DNA of 64,000 nucleotides from Streptomyces sp. CB01635 (lineage in GTDB: Bacteria > Actinomycetota > Actinomycetes > Streptomycetales > Streptomycetaceae), in NCBI RefSeq assembly GCF_002803065.1, contig NZ_NNBL01000002.1:795476-859475 (forward strand), in the 5' to 3' direction. A program made the translations under genes and the position numbers. How positions within the stretch are numbered: the stretch's first letter is position 1; each line of letters begins with the position of its first letter. Below are positions 18,929 through 27,321 of this stretch, piece by piece. Under the pieces are notes generated by a model. That model saw nothing but the letters and a program-made list of their open reading frames with translations, searched no databases and was not told the origin of the DNA.

Positions 18929-20056
18929 GTGCGCACCGCCAGAGCGACGGCCGCTGCCGTCACCGCAGTCATCGGTGCCGGCGCGGCCGCGATCGCGGCC
19001 GGCCGGTTCGCCAGCGATGCCGCCCTCAAGGCGCCCGCGGGCCGGCCCCTGCCCACCGAGCCACGCCTGACCGTCCACGCCACCGCCGCGGGCCAGATCA
19101 CGCTCACCCGCGACCTGGCCTCCCTGCGCCCGGGCACGTACGGCCTGAGCGGCGACGGATTCCACGCCGTGGTCGGGCCCGTACTCGAGTCCGCCCCGCA
19201 CGCGGCGGACGCCGTCGTACGCCGCCTGGAGCGCGTCACCCACGGCTCCCTCGAACCCGGCGCCAAGGCATGGCTCACCCCCCAGGTCCACATCGGCGAC
19301 CCCAAGGCGGCACTCGGCCTCGACCACGCCGACATCGACATCCCCGGCGAACTGGGCGGGCTCCCCGCCTGGTTCGTCCCCGGCGCCCGCGACACCTGGG
19401 TCATCACCGTCCACGGCCTGGGCACCACACGCGAGCACCCCATGGTCCTCATGGACTTCCTGCACCGCCACCGCTTCCCCGTGCTGGACCTCGCCTACCG
19501 CGGCGACCTCGGCGCCCCCCGCTCCCCGGACGGCCTCGGCCACCTCGGCGAGACGGAGTGGCGCGACCTGGACGCCGCGATCCGCTATGCCGTGCGCTAC
19601 GGAGCGCAACGCGTCATCGTGCACGGCTGGTCGACCGGCGCCGCCATGGCCCTGCACGCGGCGGCCCATTCCGCTTTGCGGGACCGTATCTCCGGGCTCG
19701 TCCTCGACTCACCCGTCCTCGCCTGGGACGTGACGCTGCGTGCCCTCGCCGAGGCCCGCCGTGTCCCCAGGCCCCTGCTCCCCCTCGCGGTCCGCGCCGC
19801 CCAGGGCCGCACGGGGCTGCACGGCGACCGCCTCGACACCGCCGCCCACCCCGAGGCGCTCAAGGTGCCCACGCTCCTGATGCACGGCCCCGACGACGAG
19901 ATCGCCCCCTGGGGCCTGTCCCGCGAACTGGCGGCCCGGCGCCCCGACTTGGTCTCGCTCCACACGGTGGACAACGCCCCGCACGGAGCCATGTGGAACG
20001 CCGACCCGCAGACGTACGAGGAGACGCTCCGCCGCTTCCTCACCCCCCTCATGTAG
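18929..20056 (+). CDS. Alpha/beta hydrolase, membrane-anchored or exported
   Basis: This 375-residue protein starts with a short N-terminal hydrophobic helix (about 8-26). An alpha/beta hydrolase domain occupies the C-terminal two thirds: HGLGTTREHP (oxyanion region), the nucleophile elbow HGWSTGAAMA, the acid in LMHGPDDEIAP and the His in NAPHGAMWNAD. The family includes peptidases and thioesterases of unknown substrate. A GTG start was used. It follows the aldolase gene by 69 bases on the same strand. Confidence 0.85.
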   Translation: MRTARATAAAVTAVIGAGAAAIAAGRFASDAALKAPAGRPLPTEPRLTVHATAAGQITLTRDLASLRPGTYGLSGDGFHAVVGPVLESAPHAADAVVRRLERVTHGSLEPGAKAWLTPQVHIGDPKAALGLDHADIDIPGELGGLPAWFVPGARDTWVITVHGLGTTREHPMVLMDFLHRHRFPVLDLAYRGDLGAPRSPDGLGHLGETEWRDLDAAIRYAVRYGAQRVIVHGWSTGAAMALHAAAHSALRDRISGLVLDSPVLAWDVTLRALAEARRVPRPLLPLAVRAAQGRTGLHGDRLDTAAHPEALKVPTLLMHGPDDEIAPWGLSRELAARRPDLVSLHTVDNAPHGAMWNADPQTYEETLRRFLTPLM

Positions 20057-20213
20057 CTCCTCACGGTTCCGTCATACGCACGGGACAGATGTGCAGGAAG
20101 GCCCGCGTAGACCCCCGGCGCACGCCGGTCCGCGAACCCTCCCGCGGCGCCCGCAAAGAGCCCCGAAACGATTCCGTTTGGGTTTTCGGACCGTCAACCG
20201 GAAGACTGCCCCC

Positions 20214-21629
20214 GTGACGTCCCGTATCCCGCGCGACTCCAGGCTCCGACTCGTCCGCCCGCGCACCCTTGCCGCCGCCCCCGTGCGGACCGACGGAGTG
20301 GTGACCCAGGCACGCCCGCCCCGCCCGGCGCCCCGCCCGCCGGAGGGCACCCCACCCCCGGCGGAACTGGCCCGCATGGCCCGCCGCGGCCTCGCCGACG
20401 CCGTCCGCGTGGCCCGCTGGGCCGACGCCGTCCTCAGCCCCGGCAGCGGCCACGGCACCCCCGACGGCAGGGGCGCCCTGTCCCCACCCACCGCCGAACG
20501 CGCGGCGGCCGACCTGGACCTGACCCCGCGGCAGGTCCGCGCGGACTGGGACACCGCACGCCTCGCGGGCCTCGTCGAGGTGCACGGCGACAGCGCGCGC
20601 CCCGGCTGGCGCCTGCGCGCCTGGGACCGTGACGACACCGCCGTGCTGCGCGGCTGGGTCGCGCTCTTCGACGCCTGGTCCCTGGCCCACCCCGCCAACA
20701 AGAGCCTGGAGGCCGCCGCGGTCGCCGAGGTCGTCGAGGCGATGCCCCAGGTGCTCTCCCTCCTCCAGCTCTCGGCCGGCCCGGTCCCCGTACCGCAGCT
20801 CCTCGATCTGCTCGGCCAGCGCGTCGAGGAACTGCGCACGGAACGCTGCGAGATCCCCTACGGCCCGCAGCCCGAGCCCACCGACACCGCGACCGCCACC
20901 ACCGGCACCACCCTCCCCCCGCTCCTCGACTGGGCCCTGCACGGCCTCGCCGCCGTCGGTGCCCTCACCTACGCCGACAGCCAGGCCACCCTCACGCCGC
21001 TCGGCAGCTGGGCGGTCTGGGTCAAGCTGGAGCAGATCTGCGTGGCCGCCCAGTCCCCGGCGGGCAACATCGAGCAGTCCGCCGATGCCATGCTCAGAGG
21101 CTGCGCACGGCTGCGCCCGAACGCGGCCCGCGCCGAATACCGCGCCTGGCTCGCCGCCCGCCCCGTCGGCAGCGCCGTCACCGAGCTGATCGCCGCCGCC
21201 CGCGGCGAGGACGCCCTGCTGCGCGGGCTCGCATTCGAGGCCCTGCGCGTCGTCGGAGCCCCCGCCGAGCCCGTCGTCCGGTCCGTCGCCGACGAGCCGC
21301 CACTGCGCCCCTACGCGCTGCTGTGGCTCGCCGAGTACGAGGGAGCCGATCCCGAGGACGTCCACATGGTGCTGACCCGTGAGGAGACGACCTGGCTGTG
21401 GGTGGACACCGCGGCGGCCGTCGCGGACCACGGCGAGGCCCAGCTCCTCGTACGCCACCTGGAGTCCGCCGTGCAGCCCACCGTGCCGGCCCTCCTCGAC
21501 GAGGTCCGGGCGGCCGGGCACCCGCGCACTGTCCAGGTCCTCGTCGCGCTGGCCGCAGCGCACCCGGACCCGGCGCTCGCCAAGGCCGTCCGCCGGGCCG
21601 CCTTCCAGGTGCACACCGGAGGCGTGTGA
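20214..21629 (+). CDS. Conserved actinobacterial protein of unknown function
   Basis: This is a 471-residue soluble protein that I do not recognise by family. After a basic, Pro-rich first 60 residues it is mostly amphipathic helices. A possible winged-helix-like stretch (AERAAADLDLTPRQVRADWDTARLAGLVEV) lies near residue 90, and the C-terminal 150 residues look HEAT-repeat-like (LRGLAFEALRVVG, HPRTVQVLVALAAAHPD). GTG 20214 was preferred to an upstream in-frame ATG (20091) because GGAAG precedes it and the extra 41 residues are basic low-complexity sequence. Confidence 0.75.
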   Translation: MTSRIPRDSRLRLVRPRTLAAAPVRTDGVVTQARPPRPAPRPPEGTPPPAELARMARRGLADAVRVARWADAVLSPGSGHGTPDGRGALSPPTAERAAADLDLTPRQVRADWDTARLAGLVEVHGDSARPGWRLRAWDRDDTAVLRGWVALFDAWSLAHPANKSLEAAAVAEVVEAMPQVLSLLQLSAGPVPVPQLLDLLGQRVEELRTERCEIPYGPQPEPTDTATATTGTTLPPLLDWALHGLAAVGALTYADSQATLTPLGSWAVWVKLEQICVAAQSPAGNIEQSADAMLRGCARLRPNAARAEYRAWLAARPVGSAVTELIAAARGEDALLRGLAFEALRVVGAPAEPVVRSVADEPPLRPYALLWLAEYEGADPEDVHMVLTREETTWLWVDTAAAVADHGEAQLLVRHLESAVQPTVPALLDEVRAAGHPRTVQVLVALAAAHPDPALAKAVRRAAFQVHTGGV

Positions 21630-21645
21630 CGCCGCGCCCCTGCGA

Positions 21646-22071
21646 TCAGGCCGGTATCTGCGGCGCGTACGTCCCGAAGCTCCACACGTTGCCCTCGGCG
21701 TCCTTGGCCATGTAGTCCCGGGAGCCGTAGTCCTGGTCCGTCGGGGGCATCAGGATCTCCACGCCGTGCTCGACGGCCCGGCGGTGATGGGCGTCGACGT
21801 CGTCCACGACGACATAGATGCCGGTCGGGCCCGCGCCCTTCATGGCCTCGTCGAAGCGGCCGCCGCGGCCCTTCGAGCCGAGCATCACCGCGCCGTTCCC
21901 GTACGTCAGCTCGGCGTGCATCACCGAGCCGCCCTCGCCCTCGTGCACGGCCGTGGCGGTGAAGCCGAACGCCGAGGTCAGCTGGTCGATCGCGGCCTTC
22001 GCGTCGGCGTACAGCAAGGACGGGTAGAAACTCGCGGGCCCCTCCCCCTTCGTACCGCTCACTGTGCTCAC
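21646..22071 (-). CDS. VOC family (glyoxalase/bleomycin-resistance fold) protein
   Basis: A 141-residue protein with the vicinal-oxygen-chelate pattern: FYPSLLYADAKAAIDQLTSAFGF at the start, GIYVVVDDVDAHHRRAVEHGVEI in the middle and RDYMAKDAEGNVWSFGTY at the end. The last motif is typical of PhnB-like VOC proteins. The substrate is unknown. It converges on the preceding unknown gene, with 16 bases between the stops. Confidence 0.85.
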   Translation of the reverse strand: MSTVSGTKGEGPASFYPSLLYADAKAAIDQLTSAFGFTATAVHEGEGGSVMHAELTYGNGAVMLGSKGRGGRFDEAMKGAGPTGIYVVVDDVDAHHRRAVEHGVEILMPPTDQDYGSRDYMAKDAEGNVWSFGTYAPQIPA

Positions 22072-22162
22072 TCGTTCGTCACCTTCTTCGCCGGTCGGGA
22101 CTGTGCTGCCGAATCCAGACTGGCACCCGGCACTGACAATCCGCCCGGCGAGCCGGCCGCGC

Positions 22163-23041
22163 TCACCGGAACGTGTTGCACCGCGCCATGTCGCCGGTGC
22201 GGTAGCCCTCGTAGAACCACTCCTGGCGCTGCTGGGCCGAGCCGTGCGTCCAGGACTCGGGCGTCACCCGGCCCTGGAACTTCTCCTGGATCCGGTCGTC
22301 GCCGACGGCGGCCGCCGCGCCCAGGCCGTCGCGGATGTCCGCGTCGGTGAGGTTCGTGATCAGCGGCTTGCCCGTCTTGTCGTCGGGCGTCGTCGTCGCG
22401 TGGTGCGCCCACACCCCGGCGTAGCAGTCCGCCTGGAGCTCGACCCGCACCGCGTTGCTGTTCTGGCCCGTACGCCCGTCCTGGGAGCGCTGGAGCGTCC
22501 CCATCAGGTTCTGGACGTGGTGTCCGTACTCGTGCGCCACCACGTACGCCTGCGCGAAGGGCCCGCCGCTGGAGCCGAACTTGGTGCGCAGGTCGTTGAA
22601 GAAGCCCAGGTCCAGATAGACCTTGCGGTCGCCCGGGCAGTAGAACGGCCCGACCGCCGAGGTCGCCGTGCCGCACGCCGTCTGGACCTGGCCGGTGAAG
22701 AACACGGTCTGCGCGGGGGAGTAGGTGCCCCTGCGGTCGCGGAACTCCTGACGCCAGTAGTCCTGGACGCTGTTGACGACCGCCACGATGCGGCAGTCCT
22801 CCTTGCTGTTCGCGTCCTGGCCCGTACGGCAGTCCTGGCTGACCTGGGCCGCGGACGAGACGGTGGCGTCGGGTTCGCCGCCGCCGGAGGACAGGCCGAA
22901 TTCGTCGGTGCCGAAGAAGAGGCCGACCAGAAGGGCGAGCAACCCCGCGAGGCCGCCGCCGATGGTCCGCCGGCCGCCGGGGACCCGGCGCCTGTCCTGG
23001 ACCTCGGAGGTGTCCAGGTCGGCGTCGTCGTCGAACTGCAT
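22163..23041 (-). CDS. Membrane-anchored neutral zinc metallopeptidase (YpfJ family)
   Basis: This 292-residue protein has an Asp-rich cytoplasmic N-terminus (DDDADLD), one transmembrane segment (about 28-46) and an extracytoplasmic peptidase domain. The zinc motif is HEYGHH (His170, Glu171, His174). VELQADCYAGVWAHH supplies the third ligand region. Paired cysteines suggest disulphides. The family is widespread and poorly characterised. Confidence 0.9.
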   Translation of the reverse strand: MQFDDDADLDTSEVQDRRRVPGGRRTIGGGLAGLLALLVGLFFGTDEFGLSSGGGEPDATVSSAAQVSQDCRTGQDANSKEDCRIVAVVNSVQDYWRQEFRDRRGTYSPAQTVFFTGQVQTACGTATSAVGPFYCPGDRKVYLDLGFFNDLRTKFGSSGGPFAQAYVVAHEYGHHVQNLMGTLQRSQDGRTGQNSNAVRVELQADCYAGVWAHHATTTPDDKTGKPLITNLTDADIRDGLGAAAAVGDDRIQEKFQGRVTPESWTHGSAQQRQEWFYEGYRTGDMARCNTFR

Positions 23042-23182
23042 GGCCGCACCGCCCTCTGCCGCACGTCAGGGGCGGCGGCCCGCCGCCCAACGCCCACTAT
23101 CGGACACTTCGTGGCGGTCTGCCCCTCGGCCCCGGAACAGCACGGCGGAATCCTGTTTGCATCGTCCCGTTAGACTTGGCCC

Positions 23183-23206
23183 ATGGCCATTCTCCGCACG
23201 CACTAG
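23183..23206 (+). other. Possible 7-codon leader peptide upstream of the ABC-F gene
   Basis: ATG at 23183 opens MAILRTH followed by TAG, 58 bases before the ABC-F start. The leader has no clear Shine-Dalgarno. A TTAGAC that could be a -10 lies only 10 bases upstream, so the message may be close to leaderless. ABC-F genes are often controlled by ribosome-mediated attenuation over short leaders. This is an inference from position only. Confidence 0.3.
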
Positions 23207-23264
23207 ACGGCTCATCGCCCTCAGTAGCCCTTCCGCCGTCCATTCCCTGCTCAGGAGTCTGTCC

Positions 23265-24863
23265 GTGATCACCGCTTCGGCCATCGAGTTGCGCGCCGGC
23301 GCCCGCATCCTCATCGAGAACGCCACCTTCCGTATCGCCAAGGGCGACCGCATCGGCCTGGTCGGACGCAACGGCGCGGGCAAGACGACCCTCACCAAGT
23401 GCCTCGCCGGTGAAGGCACCCCGGCCGGCGGCACGATCGCCCGCTCCGGAGAGGTCGGCTACCTCCCGCAGGACCCCCGCACCGGCGACCTCGACATCCT
23501 GGCCCGCGACCGCATCCTGTCCGCGCGCGGCCTGGACACCCTGATCCAGAAGATGCGGGACAACGAGCAGCGCATCGCCAACGGCACGGGCGCCACGCGC
23601 GCGAAGGCCCTCAAGCAGTACGAGCGCCAGGAGACGGAGTTCCTCACCAAGGGCGGATACGCCGCCGAGGCCGAGGCCGCCACCATCGCCGCCGCGCTCA
23701 ACCTGCCCGACCGCGTGCTCGGCCAGCCCCTGCACACGCTCTCCGGCGGTCAGCGCCGCCGTATCGAGCTGGCCCGCATCCTCTTCTCGGACGCCGACAC
23801 CCTGCTCCTCGACGAGCCCACGAACCACCTCGACGCCGACTCCATCGTCTGGCTGCGCGACTACCTCAGGACGTACCGCGGCGGCTTCATCGTGATCTCC
23901 CACGACGTCGACCTCGTCGAGACGGTCGTCAACAAGGTGTTCTACCTGGACGCGAACCGCTCCCAGATCGACGTCTACAACATGGGCTGGAAGCTCTACC
24001 AGCAGCAGCGCGAGGCCGACGAGAAGCGCCGCAAGCGCGAGCGCCAGAACGCCGAGAAGAAGGCCGCGGCCCTCAACTCCCAGGCCGACAAGATGCGCGC
24101 CAAGGCGACCAAGACCGTCGCCGCGCAGAACATGGCCAAGCGCGCCGACCGGCTGCTCGCCGGGCTCGACGCGGTCCGGGTCTCCGACAAGGTCGCCAAG
24201 CTGCGCTTCCCCGAGCCCTCACCGTGCGGCAAGACGCCGCTGATGGCCGAGGGCCTGTCGAAGTCGTACGGCTCCCTGGAGATCTTCACCGACGTCGACC
24301 TGGCCATCGACAAGGGCTCGCGCGTCGTCATCCTCGGCCTCAACGGCGCCGGCAAGACCACCCTGCTCAAGCTGCTCGGCGGCGCCGAGAAGCCGGACAC
24401 CGGCGAGATCATCGAGGGCCACGGCCTCAAGCTCGGCTACTACGCGCAGGAGCACGAGACCCTCGACCCCGAGCGCACGGTCCTGGAGAACATGCGCTCC
24501 GCCGCCCCCGACCTGGACCTGGTCGAGGTGCGCAAGACGCTGGGCTCGTTCCTGTTCTCCGGGGACGATGTCGACAAGCCGGCCGGTGTCCTGTCCGGCG
24601 GCGAGAAGACCCGCCTCGCGCTCGCGACGCTCGTCGTGTCCTCCGCGAACGTGCTGCTCCTCGACGAGCCCACCAACAACCTCGACCCGGCCAGCCGCGA
24701 GGAGATCCTCGGCGCGTTGCGCACCTACAAGGGCGCCGTCGTCCTCGTCACCCACGACGAGGGCGCCGTGGACGCGCTCCAGCCGGAGCGGATCATCCTG
24801 CTGCCCGACGGCGTCGAGGACCTCTGGGGCCAGGACTACGCGGATCTGGTCAGCCTCGCCTGA
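23265..24863 (+). CDS. ABC-F family ATPase (translation factor or ribosome protection type)
   Basis: This is a 532-residue protein with two ABC ATPase domains and no membrane segments. The first has LVGRNGAGKTT, LSGGQRRRIELARIL and LLLDEPTNHLD; the second has LGLNGAGKTT, LSGGEKTRLALATL and LLLDEPTNNLD. A basic helical linker (EKRRKRERQNAEKK, about 240-300) joins them. Proteins of this layout act on the ribosome. GTG 23265 has AGGAG 8 bases upstream; a much longer in-frame extension overlaps the peptidase promoter and was rejected. Confidence 0.92.
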   Translation: MITASAIELRAGARILIENATFRIAKGDRIGLVGRNGAGKTTLTKCLAGEGTPAGGTIARSGEVGYLPQDPRTGDLDILARDRILSARGLDTLIQKMRDNEQRIANGTGATRAKALKQYERQETEFLTKGGYAAEAEAATIAAALNLPDRVLGQPLHTLSGGQRRRIELARILFSDADTLLLDEPTNHLDADSIVWLRDYLRTYRGGFIVISHDVDLVETVVNKVFYLDANRSQIDVYNMGWKLYQQQREADEKRRKRERQNAEKKAAALNSQADKMRAKATKTVAAQNMAKRADRLLAGLDAVRVSDKVAKLRFPEPSPCGKTPLMAEGLSKSYGSLEIFTDVDLAIDKGSRVVILGLNGAGKTTLLKLLGGAEKPDTGEIIEGHGLKLGYYAQEHETLDPERTVLENMRSAAPDLDLVEVRKTLGSFLFSGDDVDKPAGVLSGGEKTRLALATLVVSSANVLLLDEPTNNLDPASREEILGALRTYKGAVVLVTHDEGAVDALQPERIILLPDGVEDLWGQDYADLVSLA

Positions 24864-24883
24864 CCCCGCCCGCGTCCCCTTCT

Positions 24884-24901
24884 GCGCCCCCTTCCGGGCG
24901 C
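24884..24901 (+). terminator. Weak hairpin after the ABC-F gene
   Basis: A 6-bp GC stem (GCGCCC with GGGCGC) and a 6-base loop lie 21 bases past the ABC-F stop. Confidence 0.4.
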
Positions 24902-24905
24902 GCAC

Positions 24906-25000
24906 GATCACGGTCGGCCGTCAGCGCGGCTTGATCGAAAGCCTGATCCACTCGGTATGGATCATTCGGCCGATCCGTGATCCATCATCTGAGTGAGATC
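24906..25000. promoter_or_regulatory. Cluster of seven GATC sites upstream of gbn
   Basis: GATC occurs at 24906, 24933, 24945, 24960, 24972, 24979 and 24997. In DNA this rich in GC about one site per 400 bases would be expected. Two sites sit in an inverted repeat, ATGGATCA to TGATCCAT (24958-24986). The next 270 bases up to gbn hold no gene; I see a small TGCCA-cc-TGGCA repeat at 25061 and probably the gbn promoter. Because Gbn binds GATC, this is a candidate autoregulatory region. Confidence 0.6.
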
Positions 25001-25269
25001 TCCTCGTACCGCGGTGTGTCCTACACGCATTCCGTCGCCGCACCCCCGCCGGGGCCCTTGTGCCACCTGGCAAGGCGCTGACCTGGCCTTTCGCGGGGAA
25101 CCCCGTTTCAGGCCCCGCCCGGGTGCGCCCGGAACCCTCCGTTCCACTCGTGTCGGCCGCTTCCCGACCGCACAAGCTCGTCGTACGGACCTTGCCGAAT
25201 GGGTGGCCAGGAAGCCCGGGAGGGGTGATCATGAGAAGTCCAGAGCGCACTTCCCATGAGGAGGCACGG

Positions 25270-25494
25270 GTGGCCGAGACTCTGAAGAAGGGCAGCCGGG
25301 TAACCGGCGCCGCGCGCGACAAGCTCGCGGCAGACCTGAAGAAGAAGTACGACTCCGGTGCGAGCATCCGAGCGCTGGCCGAGGAAACCGGCCGCTCGTA
25401 TGGGTTCGTGCACCGGATGCTCAGTGAGTCGGGAGTCACGCTGCGAGGTCGCGGCGGGGCTACACGCGGCAAGAAGGCGACCGCGGCCGGCTGA
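25270..25494 (+). CDS. gbn: Nucleoid-associated protein Gbn (GATC-binding, SCO1839-like)
   Basis: This is a 74-residue basic protein with one helix-turn-helix: DLKKKYDSGASIRALAEETG, then RSYGFVHRMLSESGVTL, and a basic Gly-rich tail (RGRGGATRGKK). Sequence and neighbours match Gbn of S. coelicolor, a small nucleoid protein that binds GATC and affects sporulation and antibiotic production. GTG 25270 with AGGAGG fits the known length. An in-frame ATG at 25231, also with a good ribosome site, would add 13 residues. Confidence 0.9.
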   Translation: MAETLKKGSRVTGAARDKLAADLKKKYDSGASIRALAEETGRSYGFVHRMLSESGVTLRGRGGATRGKKATAAG

Positions 25495-25571
25495 CCCGGG
25501 CAGTGCACAGGCTTCGATGGTGACCACCCGGTCGGTCCGCCGACCGGCCGGTTGGTTACTGTGCAGTAGTT

Positions 25572-25595
25572 TCGAGGACGTCGAAACGTCCTCGA
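25572..25595. terminator. 10-bp perfect hairpin between gbn and the enoyl-CoA hydratase gene
   Basis: TCGAGGACGT pairs with ACGTCCTCGA across a CGAA tetraloop. It ends 28 bases before the next ATG and 77 bases after the gbn stop. It could end the gbn transcript, or be an operator at the promoter of the next gene. Confidence 0.5.
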
Positions 25596-25623
25596 CCGAC
25601 TGCGCACACCATCGGAGGCACAC

Positions 25624-26436
25624 ATGGCTTCGCCCGACAGCGGATCCGGCTCGCTCGCGCCGGTACTCGACAAGGACGGGGTCCGCCTCACCGTCGACGG
25701 CTCCATCGCCACGGTGACGCTGGCCAACCCGGACAAGCGCAACGCCCAAAGTCCCGCTCTGTGGCGGGCGTTGGCCGACGCCGGGAAGTCCCTGCCGGGC
25801 AGCGTGCGCGTCGTCGTACTGCGCGCGGAAGGACTCTCGTTCTCCGCGGGCCTCGACCGTCAGGCGTTCACGCCCGAGGGTTTCGACGGCGAGCCGTCCT
25901 TCATCGACCTGGCGCGCGGCTCCGACGACGTGCTCGACGACACCATCGCCGAGTACCAGGAGGCGTTCACCTGGTGGCGGCGCAGCGACCTCATCACAGT
26001 CGCCGCGGTGCAGGGACACGCGATCGGTGCCGGCTTCCAGCTCGCCCTCGCCTGCGATCTGCGGATCGCGGCCGAGGACGTGCAGTTCTCCATGCGCGAA
26101 ACCAGCCTCGGTCTGGTGCCCGACCTCACCGGCACGCACCCCCTCGTCTCCCTCGTGGGATACGCGCGAGCCCTGGAGATCTGCGTCACAGGCCGCTACG
26201 TCCACGCCGACGAGGCCGGCCGCATCGGCCTGGCCAACCTCGTCGTGCCCGCCGACCAGCTCGACGCCGCCGCGCGCGACCTCGCCGGCGCACTCATCGC
26301 CGCGCCCCGCGACGCCGTCATCGAGACCAAGGCCCTGCTCCAGGGCGTCTCCGGACGCTCGTACGAGGAGCAGCGCACCGCCGAGCGCGCCGCACAGGGA
26401 CGCCGGCTCCGGGACCTCGCGGGCCTCGGCGACTGA
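25624..26436 (+). CDS. Enoyl-CoA hydratase/isomerase family protein
   Basis: This is a 270-residue crotonase-fold protein. The oxyanion-hole segments are SFSAGLDRQAF and VQGHAIGAGFQLALACDLRI, and SLGLVPDLTGTHPL follows. One catalytic glutamate is replaced in the usual hydratase position (SLGLVPD rather than E-x-x-x-G-x-x-P), so isomerase or another crotonase chemistry is possible. The Shine-Dalgarno GGAGG precedes the ATG. It appears to be a single gene, conserved next to gbn. Confidence 0.88.
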   Translation: MASPDSGSGSLAPVLDKDGVRLTVDGSIATVTLANPDKRNAQSPALWRALADAGKSLPGSVRVVVLRAEGLSFSAGLDRQAFTPEGFDGEPSFIDLARGSDDVLDDTIAEYQEAFTWWRRSDLITVAAVQGHAIGAGFQLALACDLRIAAEDVQFSMRETSLGLVPDLTGTHPLVSLVGYARALEICVTGRYVHADEAGRIGLANLVVPADQLDAAARDLAGALIAAPRDAVIETKALLQGVSGRSYEEQRTAERAAQGRRLRDLAGLGD

Positions 26437-26469
26437 CGCGACCCCCGCATGACCGGGGCCGGACGGCCC

Positions 26470-27204
26470 TCAGCTCACGGCGGTCACCAGAACGGCCACT
26501 GACGGATCATCCGCCAGGGCCTCGGTGACCGCCGTCCGCACGTCCCGCGCCACATCGAGCACCCGCCGCCCGCCCGACACGGCCAGTTCGATCCGCACAT
26601 GGCGGCGCGGCAGCGTGGCCGCACCCTCGGGACGCTCCCCGATGTGCACCGCGCGCCCCAGGCCGCCCAGCGAACCGGTCAGCCGCGCCACCCCCGGGAC
26701 GGAGAGCGCGGCCTGTCCGGCCCGTTCCTCGTCACTGTCGGCCTTCGCCTGCCCGCCGTCCGCGATATCTGGCTCTGAATGTCCTGGGGCGGCCTCGGTT
26801 TCCGGGCCGTCGTCGAGCAGCGCCGTCACCCGCAGGTCCACCTCCGCCACCGCGAGCCCGAGCCCGTCGGACGCCGCGCCGTTCAGGGCCGCCCGCAGCC
26901 GGGACGCGGCCGTGGGCAGCGGTTCGTCCGGCGCCGCGGCACACTCCGCGACAATCCTCAGCGGCCCCGGCGGCAGGGCACTCGGCGGCGCGGGCACCGC
27001 GGACTCGTAGGAACCGTCGGGGTCGGCGAGCTCGACGCGCAGGCTTCCCAACCGCACCCCGTGCACCGATTGGACTGCCTGGCGCAACGCCGACCGCGCC
27101 GCCGACTCGGCCAGCCAGCACCCGTCTCGCGGCCCTCCGAGCGGTACCAGCCTGCCGAGTCCGAGCTGGTGCCGTACTGCCTGCGTCCATCGGTCAGCGC
27201 TCAT
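26470..27204 (-). CDS. Asp23-like protein of unknown function, divergent from the Asp23 operon
   Basis: This 244-residue protein is conserved by position but poorly described. Its last 45 residues (VRIELAVSGGRRVLDVARDV, then RTAVTEAL) resemble the C-terminal half of the Asp23 domain encoded on the other side of the promoter. An inner stretch, LRIVAECAAAPDE to AEVDLRVTALL, has the same pattern. I read it as two diverged Asp23-like repeats joined by an acidic linker. It is divergent from the Asp23 operon and shares a 117-base promoter region. ATG 27204 was chosen over an upstream start. Confidence 0.7.
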   Translation of the reverse strand: MSADRWTQAVRHQLGLGRLVPLGGPRDGCWLAESAARSALRQAVQSVHGVRLGSLRVELADPDGSYESAVPAPPSALPPGPLRIVAECAAAPDEPLPTAASRLRAALNGAASDGLGLAVAEVDLRVTALLDDGPETEAAPGHSEPDIADGGQAKADSDEERAGQAALSVPGVARLTGSLGGLGRAVHIGERPEGAATLPRRHVRIELAVSGGRRVLDVARDVRTAVTEALADDPSVAVLVTAVS

Positions 27205-27321
27205 TGCCCCAGCCTGCCGTATCCCTGGCGCGCGACCGGGCAACCGCACTTAGTGTGGGCGAAAGAGCAGTGACTCCCAGAGAACGGCCTGAGAGAACCT
27301 CTTCGAAAGGGACGACCCGCG

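Noticed and set aside
22773..23264. 164-residue N-terminal extension of the ABC-F ATPase
   Set aside because: It crosses the divergent promoter and peptidase gene, is Pro/Arg/Ser-rich, and ignores the good GTG with AGGAG at 23265.
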